64,000 nucleotides of DNA from an uncultured Sphaerochaeta sp. (lineage in GTDB: Bacteria; Spirochaetota; Spirochaetia; Sphaerochaetales; Sphaerochaetaceae). The notes below the pieces were generated by a model. It searched no databases and was not told the DNA's origin. It worked only from the letters and a program-made list of their open reading frames with translations. Shown here piece by piece: positions 8,811 to 16,780 of the stretch. Within the stretch, counting starts at the first letter, position 1. Each line of letters begins with the position of its first letter. The DNA lies in NCBI RefSeq assembly GCF_963677315.1, contig NZ_OY781940.1, positions 1 to 64,000 of the forward strand. The letters are read 5' to 3'. Position numbers and translations under genes: made by a program.

Positions 8811-10066
8811 GCTGCCATCCTCTTTTTCTTGGCTAGTTTGTCTCTGAGATAGATCGCCCCACTGTTCAATACAAGCAGAAGTATCAATAAGACTATGATG
8901 GCTGCTGCTGCAATATTGCGATATGAACCCTGGGGGCGAGCCGACCACTGGTAGATTTGGATCGGCAAGGTCGTAAATTTTGAAAAGACACTGGAAGGGT
9001 CCACACTGATGAACGTTGATGCACCAATGACCACCAGAGGTGCCGTCTCTCCCAACGCCCTGGAAAGCGCGAGTATTGTTCCGGTTAGGATCCTGTCAAA
9101 ACTGACAGGGAGTACCTGACTCCAGATGGTCTGCCACTTAGTAGCTCCCACCCCATAGCTGCTCATCCTCAGTGAATCGGGGACACCCTTGAGGGCTTCC
9201 TGGGTGTTGATGATAATGATCGGGAGTACCAACAACCCCAAGGTAAGACCTCCACTGAGAATTGTCCTTCCATTAGCAGTGGTATCGGCAACCGTACTGA
9301 GAAATGCCCCACTGGTCACCCCTTCCATGGCCCGTACAAATACGGCCAATCCCAGGAGCCCGTAGATAATGGAAGGTACTGCACTAAGATTGAAAATGTT
9401 GAGCTGCAGGAGCCGGTTCAGTTTTGTATCCTCTGCGTACTCCTCCAGGTATATTGCTGACCCCACCCCGATGGGAAATGCCAGCAAGAAAGTGATGGCA
9501 ATAATCCAGAGAGATCCCAGAAGTGCAGTGCGAATACCCGCATTGAGGGGATTGGCACTTTGGTCATTGGTGAGAAATTCCGGGGTTATCCAGCTCTTGA
9601 AGATCAGGTACGAATCTTCCTGATTTGCCATAAATGTACCAATCTCATCCTGTTTGGTGATCGAGTCCCAAAGCCCCCAGCTCCTGAGTACCGATGGCTT
9701 GATGATATATTGCTCTATCAGGGCACGCAACTCACGATCGGAACGTTCTGTTATCGGCTTCTCATACTCCACCCTTCTCAGTATACCACTGGAAAGGTTG
9801 TTCCTTGCAGTCTCTTCCAATTGAGACCTTGAGAACTCATCCAAGGACGAGGCCCCACTGATCAACTCTGAAATATTCACCTCGTTTCTGATGACTGCAT
9901 ACCCAAAAATGGAGTCAATCACCGATACAAGCAACAGCAGCAGAAACAAGACTGCGACTGTTGTAGCGAAGATAAATATCACTTTCCAGAATATCGATAA
10001 GCGAGCGCGTTTCTGCATCAAGAGCAGGCTCTCTGCCTTGGTGCCAAACATCGATTCTGTCTGCAT
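8807..10066 (-). CDS. pstA: PstA, phosphate ABC transporter permease with a large extra domain
   Basis: PstA is one of two membrane permeases of the phosphate importer. The C-terminal half is typical, with six predicted membrane segments and the cytoplasmic coupling loop around [23 protein letters not shown]. At 419 residues it is over 100 longer than common PstA proteins. The extra part is a hydrophilic, probably extracytoplasmic stretch of roughly 130 residues between the first membrane segment (about 30-57) and the second (about 190-210). The ATG at 10066 lies 10 bases after AGGAG, better placed than the ATG at 10075, and begins just after the pstC stop. Confidence 0.92.
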   Translation of the reverse strand: MQTESMFGTKAESLLLMQKRARLSIFWKVIFIFATTVAVLFLLLLLVSVIDSIFGYAVIRNEVNISELISGASSLDEFSRSQLEETARNNLSSGILRRVEYEKPITERSDRELRALIEQYIIKPSVLRSWGLWDSITKQDEIGTFMANQEDSYLIFKSWITPEFLTNDQSANPLNAGIRTALLGSLWIIAITFLLAFPIGVGSAIYLEEYAEDTKLNRLLQLNIFNLSAVPSIIYGLLGLAVFVRAMEGVTSGAFLSTVADTTANGRTILSGGLTLGLLVLPIIIINTQEALKGVPDSLRMSSYGVGATKWQTIWSQVLPVSFDRILTGTILALSRALGETAPLVVIGASTFISVDPSSVFSKFTTLPIQIYQWSARPQGSYRNIAAAAIIVLLILLLVLNSGAIYLRDKLAKKKRMAA

Positions 10067-10067
10067 A

Positions 10068-10988
10068 TTATTCATACTCCTGATAGAAAAGGTTTGAGAC
10101 TTTTCTTGAGATAAGATTCAGCGTGAAGGTGATGATGAACAACACCAACCCAAGCGCAAAAATACTGTTGTAATCAACCGAGTTGTAACTGACATCCCCT
10201 CCACTGATCCTCACAATGTACCCAGTGATGGTTTCAGCAGCCTCGAAGGGATTGAACGTCATATTCGGCCCAGCCCCTGCTGCCAAGGCCACGATCATGG
10301 TCTCACCGATAGCTCTGGAGAGAGCGAGCAGGAATGTGGCACTAAGCCCACTTAACGCGGCGGGAAGGACAACACGGAACGTGGTCTCTATCGGGGTACC
10401 ACCAAGAGCAAGCCCTGCAAGGCGTAACTCCTGGGGTACTGCTGAAATGGCATCCTCAGCCATGGTGGCGATCATGGGAAGCACAAGAATCCCAATAACC
10501 AATCCTGCACTGGCCGTATTGTAAATCTCCACTGTCTCCTGACCAAATATGGAGCGAAGCAACGGGGTCATGAAGGTAAGGGCAAAATAGCCATATACTA
10601 TGGTGGGGATCCCGGCCAACACCTCAAGAATCGGCTTGAGTCTACCCCTGACCTTGTCAGATGCATACTCCGCCAGATAGATTGCCACAAATAGCCCAAG
10701 GGGTATGGCGAACAACATGGCGATAACACTCGTCATGATGGTTGCATTCAGCAAGGGGAGAAAACCAAACAACCCGATCATGGGTTGCCAAGTCTTCCCG
10801 GTAAAAAATTCAACCAAGGTGACTTCGGGGTCAGAGAAAAAGAGAAAGGACTCGCGAATGAGAATCACCGCAATCCCAACCGTGATCATGATGGAGAACA
10901 ATGCAAACAGGAACAGAATGGTTTCAATAACCCGCTCATGAAGCCTTCGTTTCTTTCCAAAAGGATGGGTGATATGCCTTTGTGTCAT
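10068..10988 (-). CDS. pstC: PstC, phosphate ABC transporter permease
   Basis: PstC pairs with PstA to form the membrane channel of the phosphate importer. The 306-residue product has about six hydrophobic segments, the first at residues 22-48, and the permease coupling sequence SAVPQELRLAGLALGGTPIETTFRVVLPAALSG. Length and order (pstS-pstC-pstA-pstB-phoU) are standard. The start at 10988 follows AGGATATACAAGT. Confidence 0.95.
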   Translation of the reverse strand: MTQRHITHPFGKKRRLHERVIETILFLFALFSIMITVGIAVILIRESFLFFSDPEVTLVEFFTGKTWQPMIGLFGFLPLLNATIMTSVIAMLFAIPLGLFVAIYLAEYASDKVRGRLKPILEVLAGIPTIVYGYFALTFMTPLLRSIFGQETVEIYNTASAGLVIGILVLPMIATMAEDAISAVPQELRLAGLALGGTPIETTFRVVLPAALSGLSATFLLALSRAIGETMIVALAAGAGPNMTFNPFEAAETITGYIVRISGGDVSYNSVDYNSIFALGLVLFIITFTLNLISRKVSNLFYQEYE

Positions 10989-11016
10989 ACTTGTATATCC
11001 TAGTTTTTGATGGGAA

Positions 11017-11043
11017 TTGGCCGCACCAAACAGATGCGGCCAA
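11017..11043 (-). other. Hairpin between pstS and pstC
   Basis: TTGGCCGCA and TGCGGCCAA form a perfect 9-bp stem around a 9-base loop in the 72-base gap between pstS and pstC. No T run follows directly. Such intercistronic hairpins usually protect the upstream message and let the binding protein be made in excess over the permeases, which would fit here. Confidence 0.6.
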
Positions 11044-11060
11044 CCTTTGTCCGTGGTGCG

Positions 11061-12056
11061 TTAGTAGACACCCTGAGTAGCGTCCAACCAAGCCTGGCGA
11101 GCCTTATTCAGCTCATCCTCATTGGCAGGGAAGTACCCTACGCCTACAACCTCTTCATTGACATAACTGAGGTAGAAGTCCAGGAAAGCTGCAACCTGTG
11201 GTTTGCTCTTCATGATCTCGGCATCACTGTAGAGGAAGAGAGGTCTTGCCAAGGGATAGGAGTTGTTGTCCACATTCGCCTTGCTTGCTTCAATTCCGTT
11301 GATACTGAGAATGTTGAGAGAGTCTTCATTCTCACTGTAGTATGCATAGCCGAAGAACCCGATTGCATAGGGACTGCCCTTGATACCCTGTACCAAGATA
11401 TTGTCATCCTCACTGAGCTGCAGGTGACTTGCAGAAAGCATTGGTTCAGGATTCTTGTCGAAGACTTCTTCAGAGAAGTAGTCGAAAGTACCACTGTCGG
11501 TTCCAGGTATGAAGCGCTGGATCGGCTCGGCAGGATAGGCAGGATTGATGTCAGTCCACAACTTGGCGGTGCTGAAAATCTTGCCAAGCTCTTCCATGGT
11601 TGCATCTTTCAGGAAGGTGTTTTCCTTGCTTACAACCACCGCAAGAGCATCGGTACCAACCCTGAACTCGATAGGAGTTCTGCCAATCTTCTTTGCATCC
11701 TCAATTTCGCTTGCCTTGATACCACGGCTTGCATTTGAGATGTCAGTTTCACCGGAGACCGTAAAGCGTTCAAAGCCGGCACCACTTCCGATTGAGTCAA
11801 TGGTGATAACACCACTGTACCCTTCTTCCTTGAACCTTTCAGCCATGCGCTCAGAAAGGGGATAGACGGTGGAACTTCCCGCGGTGATGATATTCCCGCT
11901 GACCTTCAGTGGGTTTACTCCAGGAAGACCTTCAACTTCAGGGCCTTCAATCCAGCTGTAGGAGCTTGTTGCAACATTCTCTGATTCACTCTTCCCTGCT
12001 GCACTGAGTGAAGCCAGGGTGATAACCATCAGGACGATAATACTCAATCTTTTCAT
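11061..12056 (-). CDS. pstS: PstS, periplasmic phosphate-binding protein
   Basis: PstS captures phosphate outside the inner membrane and delivers it to PstCAB. The 331-residue product begins with a signal peptide (MKRLSIIVLMVITLASLSA). It contains ITAGSSTVYPLSERMAERF (the phosphate-loop region), SIGSGAGFERF, ISNASRGIK and PGTDSGTFDYFSEEVF, all typical of the PstS class. There is no lipobox, so it is probably soluble or retained by an uncleaved signal. The ATG at 12056 has GGAGG six bases before it. It is the first gene of the pst operon. I could not identify a Pho box upstream. Confidence 0.93.
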   Translation of the reverse strand: MKRLSIIVLMVITLASLSAAGKSESENVATSSYSWIEGPEVEGLPGVNPLKVSGNIITAGSSTVYPLSERMAERFKEEGYSGVITIDSIGSGAGFERFTVSGETDISNASRGIKASEIEDAKKIGRTPIEFRVGTDALAVVVSKENTFLKDATMEELGKIFSTAKLWTDINPAYPAEPIQRFIPGTDSGTFDYFSEEVFDKNPEPMLSASHLQLSEDDNILVQGIKGSPYAIGFFGYAYYSENEDSLNILSINGIEASKANVDNNSYPLARPLFLYSDAEIMKSKPQVAAFLDFYLSYVNEEVVGVGYFPANEDELNKARQAWLDATQGVY

Positions 12057-12209
12057 TGTTTCCTCCATATTTTAGAAACATTGTTGGGCACACCCTACAG
12101 CTAATATGTGAAAAAAGTGTTTGGAGACCATGAATAGTCTGTTATGTTTTTCTCTCCTCCCCTTTCCTCTTTGGTCGAACCTTGGTACCTTTAGTAGAAA
12201 GGAGGGTCT

Positions 12210-12587
12210 ATGGCAAAGAAGCTTCACTTCTATCGTTGCCCCATCTGCCATTCAATGGTTGATTTGGTATATGACGAGGGGCACTCCTTGCACTGCTGTG
12301 AAAATGAAATGCAACTGCTAAAACCCAGGACCGCAGACGAGAGAGATGCAAACCATGAAATAGTACTCACTCATAGGGGTGACTTACTCTACGTTAAAGT
12401 GGGTAGTAAGCCGCATCCCCAGAGTGATGACCATCAGATAACTACCATATTCTTGGTGACAAAACACCATACCCGGCGCCATGATATACGTAAGGGGACT
12501 CCTGCCTCTGCGGTATTCACCGATACTGACCATGGAGATGTATATGCCTACTGCAACAAAGAAGGATTATTCAAAGTCTCATTCTAG
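12210..12587 (+). CDS. Desulfoferrodoxin-like protein with altered active site
   Basis: The 125-residue product aligns end to end with two-domain desulfoferrodoxin (superoxide reductase). The N-terminal desulforedoxin iron site is complete: Cys10, Cys13, Cys29, Cys30. In the catalytic domain the iron ligands His49, His69 (VGSKPHP), His75 and Cys115 are present. The last His of the usual C-x-x-H ligand pair is Glu118 (YCNKEG), and the Glu-Lys pair normally before His49 is Ala-Asn. So it is either a divergent superoxide reductase or an iron protein with another role. AAAGGAGG precedes the start. The next gene overlaps its 3' end by 44 bases. Confidence 0.85.
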   Translation: MAKKLHFYRCPICHSMVDLVYDEGHSLHCCENEMQLLKPRTADERDANHEIVLTHRGDLLYVKVGSKPHPQSDDHQITTIFLVTKHHTRRHDIRKGTPASAVFTDTDHGDVYAYCNKEGLFKVSF

Positions 12588-13098
12588 AAGGTTGCTTGTC
12601 GTAATCGACATGCAAAAGGATTTCATCTCGGGAAGCCTCGGCACTGTTGAAGCAGAGGAGGTGGTTGATAAGGTGGCCGCGAAAGTGGCAGGTCACAAGG
12701 GGCCACTCGCCTATACCTTGGACACCCATGAGGCAGACTATCTGAAAACCAGTGAAGGAAAACATCTTCCTGTCGTTCACTGCATCAAGGGCGAAGAAGG
12801 GCATCAGCTGGTAGATCAGCTCAAGGAGCCGCTGAAAGATGCAATGGTCTTTGAAAAACCCACCTTCGGCTCAGTTGAGCTTGCAACATACATAGCAAAT
12901 GACCAAACAATCACGGAAGTGGAGTTGGTGGGCGTATGCACTGATATCTGTGTGGTCTCCAATGCCCTCTTGATCAAGGCGATGAGACCGGAGCTTCCTG
13001 TCCTCGTTGATGCAAGTTGTTGCGCTGGAACAACCCCCGACAACCATGAGGCAGCACTTAAGACAATGCATTCGTGTCAAATCGAGGTTTTTTCTTGA
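12544..13098 (+). CDS. Isochorismatase-family cysteine hydrolase, nicotinamidase-like
   Basis: The 184-residue product has the full catalytic set of nicotinamidase/isochorismatase hydrolases: Asp in LVVIDMQKDF, Lys in FEKPTFGS and the nucleophile Cys in GVCTDICVVSNALL. It also has the metal-site pattern of PncA-type nicotinamidases (TLDTHEADY, then VVHCIKGEEGHQL). Conversion of nicotinamide to nicotinate for NAD salvage is the likeliest role. Other amidase substrates are possible. I chose the third of three close in-frame ATGs (12532, 12538, 12544) because GGAG lies six bases before it. It overlaps the desulfoferrodoxin gene. Confidence 0.8.
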   Translation: MPTATKKDYSKSHSRRLLVVIDMQKDFISGSLGTVEAEEVVDKVAAKVAGHKGPLAYTLDTHEADYLKTSEGKHLPVVHCIKGEEGHQLVDQLKEPLKDAMVFEKPTFGSVELATYIANDQTITEVELVGVCTDICVVSNALLIKAMRPELPVLVDASCCAGTTPDNHEAALKTMHSCQIEVFS

Positions 13099-13169
13099 GC
13101 AGGTCATAGACAAAGAGCATCTGGACTTGTAGGATACGGTGTACAGACACTTTACTAAGGAGGCTGCTC

Positions 13170-14372
13170 ATGGAACAGTCCTTATCGTATGTTCTGGTTA
13201 CCCCATATACCGTAGCAAAAAGTCGCACCGGCGGGGTGCTATCCAGACTTCTCTCCCGCATATCCCTCGAGCTTGTAGGAGCTCAGATGATTGCAATGGA
13301 TCAAACCATTACCGAGGAATATGCATCGATTATCAAGACTAGGGAAAAGGATGAGGGAGCGAACATCTCAAACCTTCTTTCCTCCTACATAGAACAGAAC
13401 CTAGGACCCACCGGTGGAGTCAAACACCGATCCTTGTTACTCCTATTCAAAGGGGAACATCCCTGTGAGGAACTTACCAAAGTGGTGGGATCCTTCCAGA
13501 AGGAAGCTCGTTTGGTAGAAAATGTTACCGGAATGTCAATCCGTGACACCTATGCTGATCTTATCTACACCGATGAAGAAGAGAGTGAAATCCTTTATTT
13601 TGAGCCAGCAGTCATCACTGCACAAAGCCAGAATGAAGCTGACCAAACCCTCGCCCTTTTCGGTTCCTGGTTGCCAGGAGAGAACAACATCGTCAAGAAC
13701 AGACCAGATGAATATTATGAGAAGGCCCAACGTACACTTGTCATCATCAAGCCAGATAATTGGAAGTATGCTTCCAGCCGCCCTGGCATGATCATAGATA
13801 TGTTCAGTCGCAGTGGCCTTCGCATTGTAGGAATCAAGGTGCTGAAGATGTCCGTTGCCCAGGCTTTGCAGTTCTACGGCCCGACCAAGGAAGGCCTGAA
13901 AGCAAAACTTGCTCCCATCTATGGCATGCAAGCGAGGGAACTTCTGGAAGGTGAATTCAATGTACTATTGGGAGACCAGCTCCAGAATATCCTTACCAAC
14001 AGCTTCGGCGACATGTACAGTGAAGAACAGTTCGAACGTATTGTAGAGTTCATGGCCGGTATCAAACCAAGTGAATGCAATGCTGAGGACCTGGACAAGC
14101 CTGGGCTGGTTAAATGCATGGTCCTGATCTATGAAGGCGTTGAGGCCGTGAGTAAGATCAGAACGATTCTCGGCGCCACTGACCCGAACAAGGCACTTGC
14201 TGGAACCATCCGCAGAGAATTCGGCTCCAATATCCGCGTCAATGCTGCACACGCATCCGACTCACCGGAGAATGCCCAACGAGAGATGGGTGTATTGGAA
14301 GCTGAAGAGAATTTCAACGCCACCCTGATCAAGGGATATCTCGAATCTAAAGCAACCGCTTCTCCCCGCTAA
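13170..14372 (+). CDS. Double-length nucleoside diphosphate kinase-like protein
   Basis: The 400-residue product carries a recognisable nucleoside diphosphate kinase in its second half: TLVIIKPDNW near residue 190, RIVGIKVLKMS, ATDPNKALAGTIRREFG, and NAAHASDSPENAQREM, where His361 matches the catalytic His of the N-x-x-H-G-S-D-S signature. The first half begins SYVLVTPYTVAKSRTGGVLSRLL and resembles a worn second kinase domain without the catalytic signature. Standard enzymes are about 140 residues. The enzyme would exchange gamma phosphates among nucleoside di- and triphosphates. AAGGAG precedes the ATG. The gene converges with the PAS protein gene and overlaps it by 26 bases. Confidence 0.8.
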   Translation: MEQSLSYVLVTPYTVAKSRTGGVLSRLLSRISLELVGAQMIAMDQTITEEYASIIKTREKDEGANISNLLSSYIEQNLGPTGGVKHRSLLLLFKGEHPCEELTKVVGSFQKEARLVENVTGMSIRDTYADLIYTDEEESEILYFEPAVITAQSQNEADQTLALFGSWLPGENNIVKNRPDEYYEKAQRTLVIIKPDNWKYASSRPGMIIDMFSRSGLRIVGIKVLKMSVAQALQFYGPTKEGLKAKLAPIYGMQARELLEGEFNVLLGDQLQNILTNSFGDMYSEEQFERIVEFMAGIKPSECNAEDLDKPGLVKCMVLIYEGVEAVSKIRTILGATDPNKALAGTIRREFGSNIRVNAAHASDSPENAQREMGVLEAEENFNATLIKGYLESKATASPR

Positions 14373-15447
14373 GGGATCTGAGGTGTGTTGCGTCTTGGGT
14401 CACTTCCAAGGTCCCAAGATACTTGCCATCCATGCTACGCACTGCGTAGTACTGGATGTGGACAAAAGCTCCCCTTACAACCAGATAGAACTCCGCAGAA
14501 TCCTCCCTTCCTTCTTTGAAGGAACTGAGGATTTCCTCGACTGTGGCTACACTCTTTGGAGGATGGCAGTTCTGCACCAACCTTCCAATTACCTGTGGAC
14601 TGCGGGGAAAGATACGGTGTGGGGGATCAGAGTAGAACTTAACCCGGTCATCGGCCCCTATGAAGGCAATATCGAGTGGGAGGAGACGAAAGATCAACTC
14701 CAACTGTTCGAAGGTGAGGGCACCTGTCTTACCAGAAAAGAATGCATCAGCAAGAACGTTTTCCATACGCTTTTCACTATGTTCGCCTAGTGCACGATAG
14801 GCAACCGGGTAGAGGATATACGTCTCCCGATATCGCAATATTTCCATATTGAAGTAGAAGTTGCTGAACAATTTCCAGAATGATGCCATATCACTGCCTT
14901 CATAGGCTTGCGTCTGCTTCTTCAGGTCAAGGGCTGTATTCTGGATCGCCCACATCAGCTTCACGCAGCTTTGTTCATTGCTGGTTTGCTCAAAAAGGGG
15001 AAATAGCTCATTCTGCAATCGCTCATAGTGCTTCTGTAGCAGGTCAAACGAGGAAAGAATTTCCTGAATGCGTGAAATATCGCTGTCTCCCTCCTTCTTG
15101 AGCTGTATGCTGAGTTGCTGCAATGAAGAGGATACCTTCGCGATTTCAACATTCTCCTCAGCCAAGGATATAAGCAGTGCATTGTCTTGGTAATCTGGAA
15201 GCGTTGCACTCTCCAGTCCCTTTCCCACTGACCTGATGAACCTCGCTACTGGAATGGTATATGCCTCAATATCCTCTGTCTCGCTGAGGAGTGCATCCAA
15301 TGCCGCATTCGTCTCATATGCTGTGGCTGTTTCCAAGACATCACGATAGGATTCATAGGTTCCCTTGTCTGTTGTTCCCTCACAGAGAATCTGGAAGTAC
15401 TCAATAAGCCGTGAAGTACGCTTGTCTGTATTGTGCATTAGTTCCAT
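14347..15447 (-). CDS. DUF438-type PAS domain protein
   Basis: The 366-residue cytoplasmic protein has a mostly helical N-terminal part (about 1-250) with hemerythrin-like spacing (WKLFSNFYFNMEILRYRETYILYPVA). Its C-terminal PAS fold is of the DUF438/PAS_10 type (LPLDIAFIGADDRVKFYSDP, IFPRSPQVIGR, VQNCHPPKSV, YLGTLEVTQDAT). Such proteins are thought to sense redox state or bind haem or iron, but the function is not established. The ATG at 15447 has GAGAGGAG 8 bases upstream. The longer frame beginning 21 codons earlier lacks a ribosome site. Confidence 0.7.
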   Translation of the reverse strand: MELMHNTDKRTSRLIEYFQILCEGTTDKGTYESYRDVLETATAYETNAALDALLSETEDIEAYTIPVARFIRSVGKGLESATLPDYQDNALLISLAEENVEIAKVSSSLQQLSIQLKKEGDSDISRIQEILSSFDLLQKHYERLQNELFPLFEQTSNEQSCVKLMWAIQNTALDLKKQTQAYEGSDMASFWKLFSNFYFNMEILRYRETYILYPVAYRALGEHSEKRMENVLADAFFSGKTGALTFEQLELIFRLLPLDIAFIGADDRVKFYSDPPHRIFPRSPQVIGRLVQNCHPPKSVATVEEILSSFKEGREDSAEFYLVVRGAFVHIQYYAVRSMDGKYLGTLEVTQDATHLRSLSGEKRLL

Positions 15448-15649
15448 GTTCTGACTCCTCTCAAGCAGTTTGGAACAAACTCTGCAGTATGGCAAGCAGG
15501 ATTTGTGCAACTTTCAGGGGTCTTCCTCTTCTAAGTGGACAGGTTCGGTATTATGCTCAGATTGGAATCACAGAAATCTCGGGGGCTTGGTACTTGTACT
15601 TCCCTGTCCTGCAATCTGTACCAACACCCACCACACATGGGGGTTATCA

Positions 15650-16432
15650 ATGAACAAGTTACTAAGAATCGGTGTTGGAGTTATTATGCTTTCCCTGCTG
15701 TTTCTAGGCTGTACATCTGCCTCGCTCTCATTTTCACACGGTATTCCAGAGATCCAATTAGGGTATGACCATGGTGCATTCATCGAAGCACTCAATTACG
15801 TCCCCGATGTCGAGCCATGGTTGATGAGTGGGGACATGTTCAGCGAACGGGTCGGTGATCTCTTTACACTCGACTTGCCGCCTGGAGGGTCCGATCTCGC
15901 AATATGGGGGACCGGGGTCTATACCGGTGACAGCAATGTAGGAACAGCAGCTGTGCACAGTGGCCTGATATCCTTTGAGGAAGGTGGCAGAGTATACTTC
16001 AAAATCCTTGAAGGTCGTTCATACTACAGAGGCAGTACCCAGAAAGGAGTAACATCACTTACCTATGGTTCATGGCCACTCAGTTTCATGTTTACCGACA
16101 AGAAAGGCAATCTGCTTGAGGAAGACATACTGGAAGAGTATGTCATCGGCTGGAATACAAATGCTGATTTCCTCAATCTGTTTGCAGGGGAAGAAGTGAC
16201 TGTCTCTCTCCCACCAGGAGGAACAGAGGAGACCATCTGGGGTTCCGGACCTTACAGCAGTGACAGCCCAATTGGAACAGCCGCTGTCCATGCAGGAAAA
16301 ATCTCTTTTGAAGAGGGAGGAGAGGTGACCATCCGATTCATGGAGGAAGCTCCTCGATTCAACGGGTCCACCAAACATGGAGTCAGTTCCGAATCGTTCG
16401 ACGGTCCATTGGAGGCCTTTATATTCCTCTAA
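15650..16432 (+). CDS. Lipoprotein with two LCCL domains
   Basis: The 260-residue product has a lipoprotein signal with lipobox LFLGC (Cys21), so it should be membrane-anchored outside the cytoplasm. The rest is two copies of an LCCL-like module. Copy one contains AIWGTGVYTGDSNVGTAAVH, copy two TIWGSGPYSSDSPIGTAAVH, each followed by SFEEGG and a Y/F-x-GST-x-x-GV-S segment. LCCL domains are best known from eukaryotic secreted proteins and may bind ligands such as lipopolysaccharide. Bacterial functions are poorly known. GGGGG lies about 6 bases before the ATG. The open frame extends upstream to 15470 but without a signal or ribosome site. Confidence 0.8.
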   Translation: MNKLLRIGVGVIMLSLLFLGCTSASLSFSHGIPEIQLGYDHGAFIEALNYVPDVEPWLMSGDMFSERVGDLFTLDLPPGGSDLAIWGTGVYTGDSNVGTAAVHSGLISFEEGGRVYFKILEGRSYYRGSTQKGVTSLTYGSWPLSFMFTDKKGNLLEEDILEEYVIGWNTNADFLNLFAGEEVTVSLPPGGTEETIWGSGPYSSDSPIGTAAVHAGKISFEEGGEVTIRFMEEAPRFNGSTKHGVSSESFDGPLEAFIFL

Positions 16433-16463
16433 GGTAGAACAGATTTATCATGCACTTCTTATC

Positions 16464-16500
16464 AACTCCTGCACACTGGGACACAGTACATGCAGGAGTT
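16464..16500 (+). promoter_or_regulatory. Hairpin covering a ribosome binding site
   Basis: AACTCCTGCA (16464-16473) and TGCAGGAGTT (16491-16500) are perfect complements around a 17-base loop. The right arm contains the AGGAG of the next small gene, whose ATG is at 16505. It could block translation, or be the terminator of the LCCL gene, though only TTTTG follows. Confidence 0.5.
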
Positions 16501-16504
16501 TTGC

Positions 16505-16780
16505 ATGAAAATTGAGAAGAAGGCCTTACATGTTGCCCTGCTTTTTTTCCTTATAGGACTTCTGTGTACCTGGTATTTGTCGTATAGGCTCAGTACGGTA
16601 GCTGCAGACCTTGGGGTGGAAGTTTCACTTCCTCTTACTTCTACGGGCAACCTTCATCCAGGTAGCCTTGGAGTATACACTTCTCCTCAAACACCAACTT
16701 GCCCGAAAGTTCGGCCTGCCCCCCCCTTTGAGAAAACGATTACGGGGAAGGCAATCATCCTTGGACTCCTTATCTTCTAG
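16505..16780 (+). CDS. Small membrane protein of unknown function
   Basis: The frame codes for 91 residues: a basic start (MKIEKKALH), one membrane segment (VALLFFLIGLLCTWYLSYRL), then a low-complexity tail. AGGAG is 7 bases before the ATG, which supports translation, but the site sits in a hairpin. The overlapping frame from 16611 reads as a basic helix (HQLARKFGLPPPLRKRLRGR), so the 3' half may be frameshifted. I recognise no family. It converges with the GGDEF/EAL gene, overlapping by four bases. Confidence 0.4.
   Translation: MKIEKKALHVALLFFLIGLLCTWYLSYRLSTVAADLGVEVSLPLTSTGNLHPGSLGVYTSPQTPTCPKVRPAPPFEKTITGKAIILGLLIF

Noticed and set aside
11007..11738. A 243-codon open frame on the plus strand
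   Set aside because: It is antisense to pstS, which is complete and in operon order.
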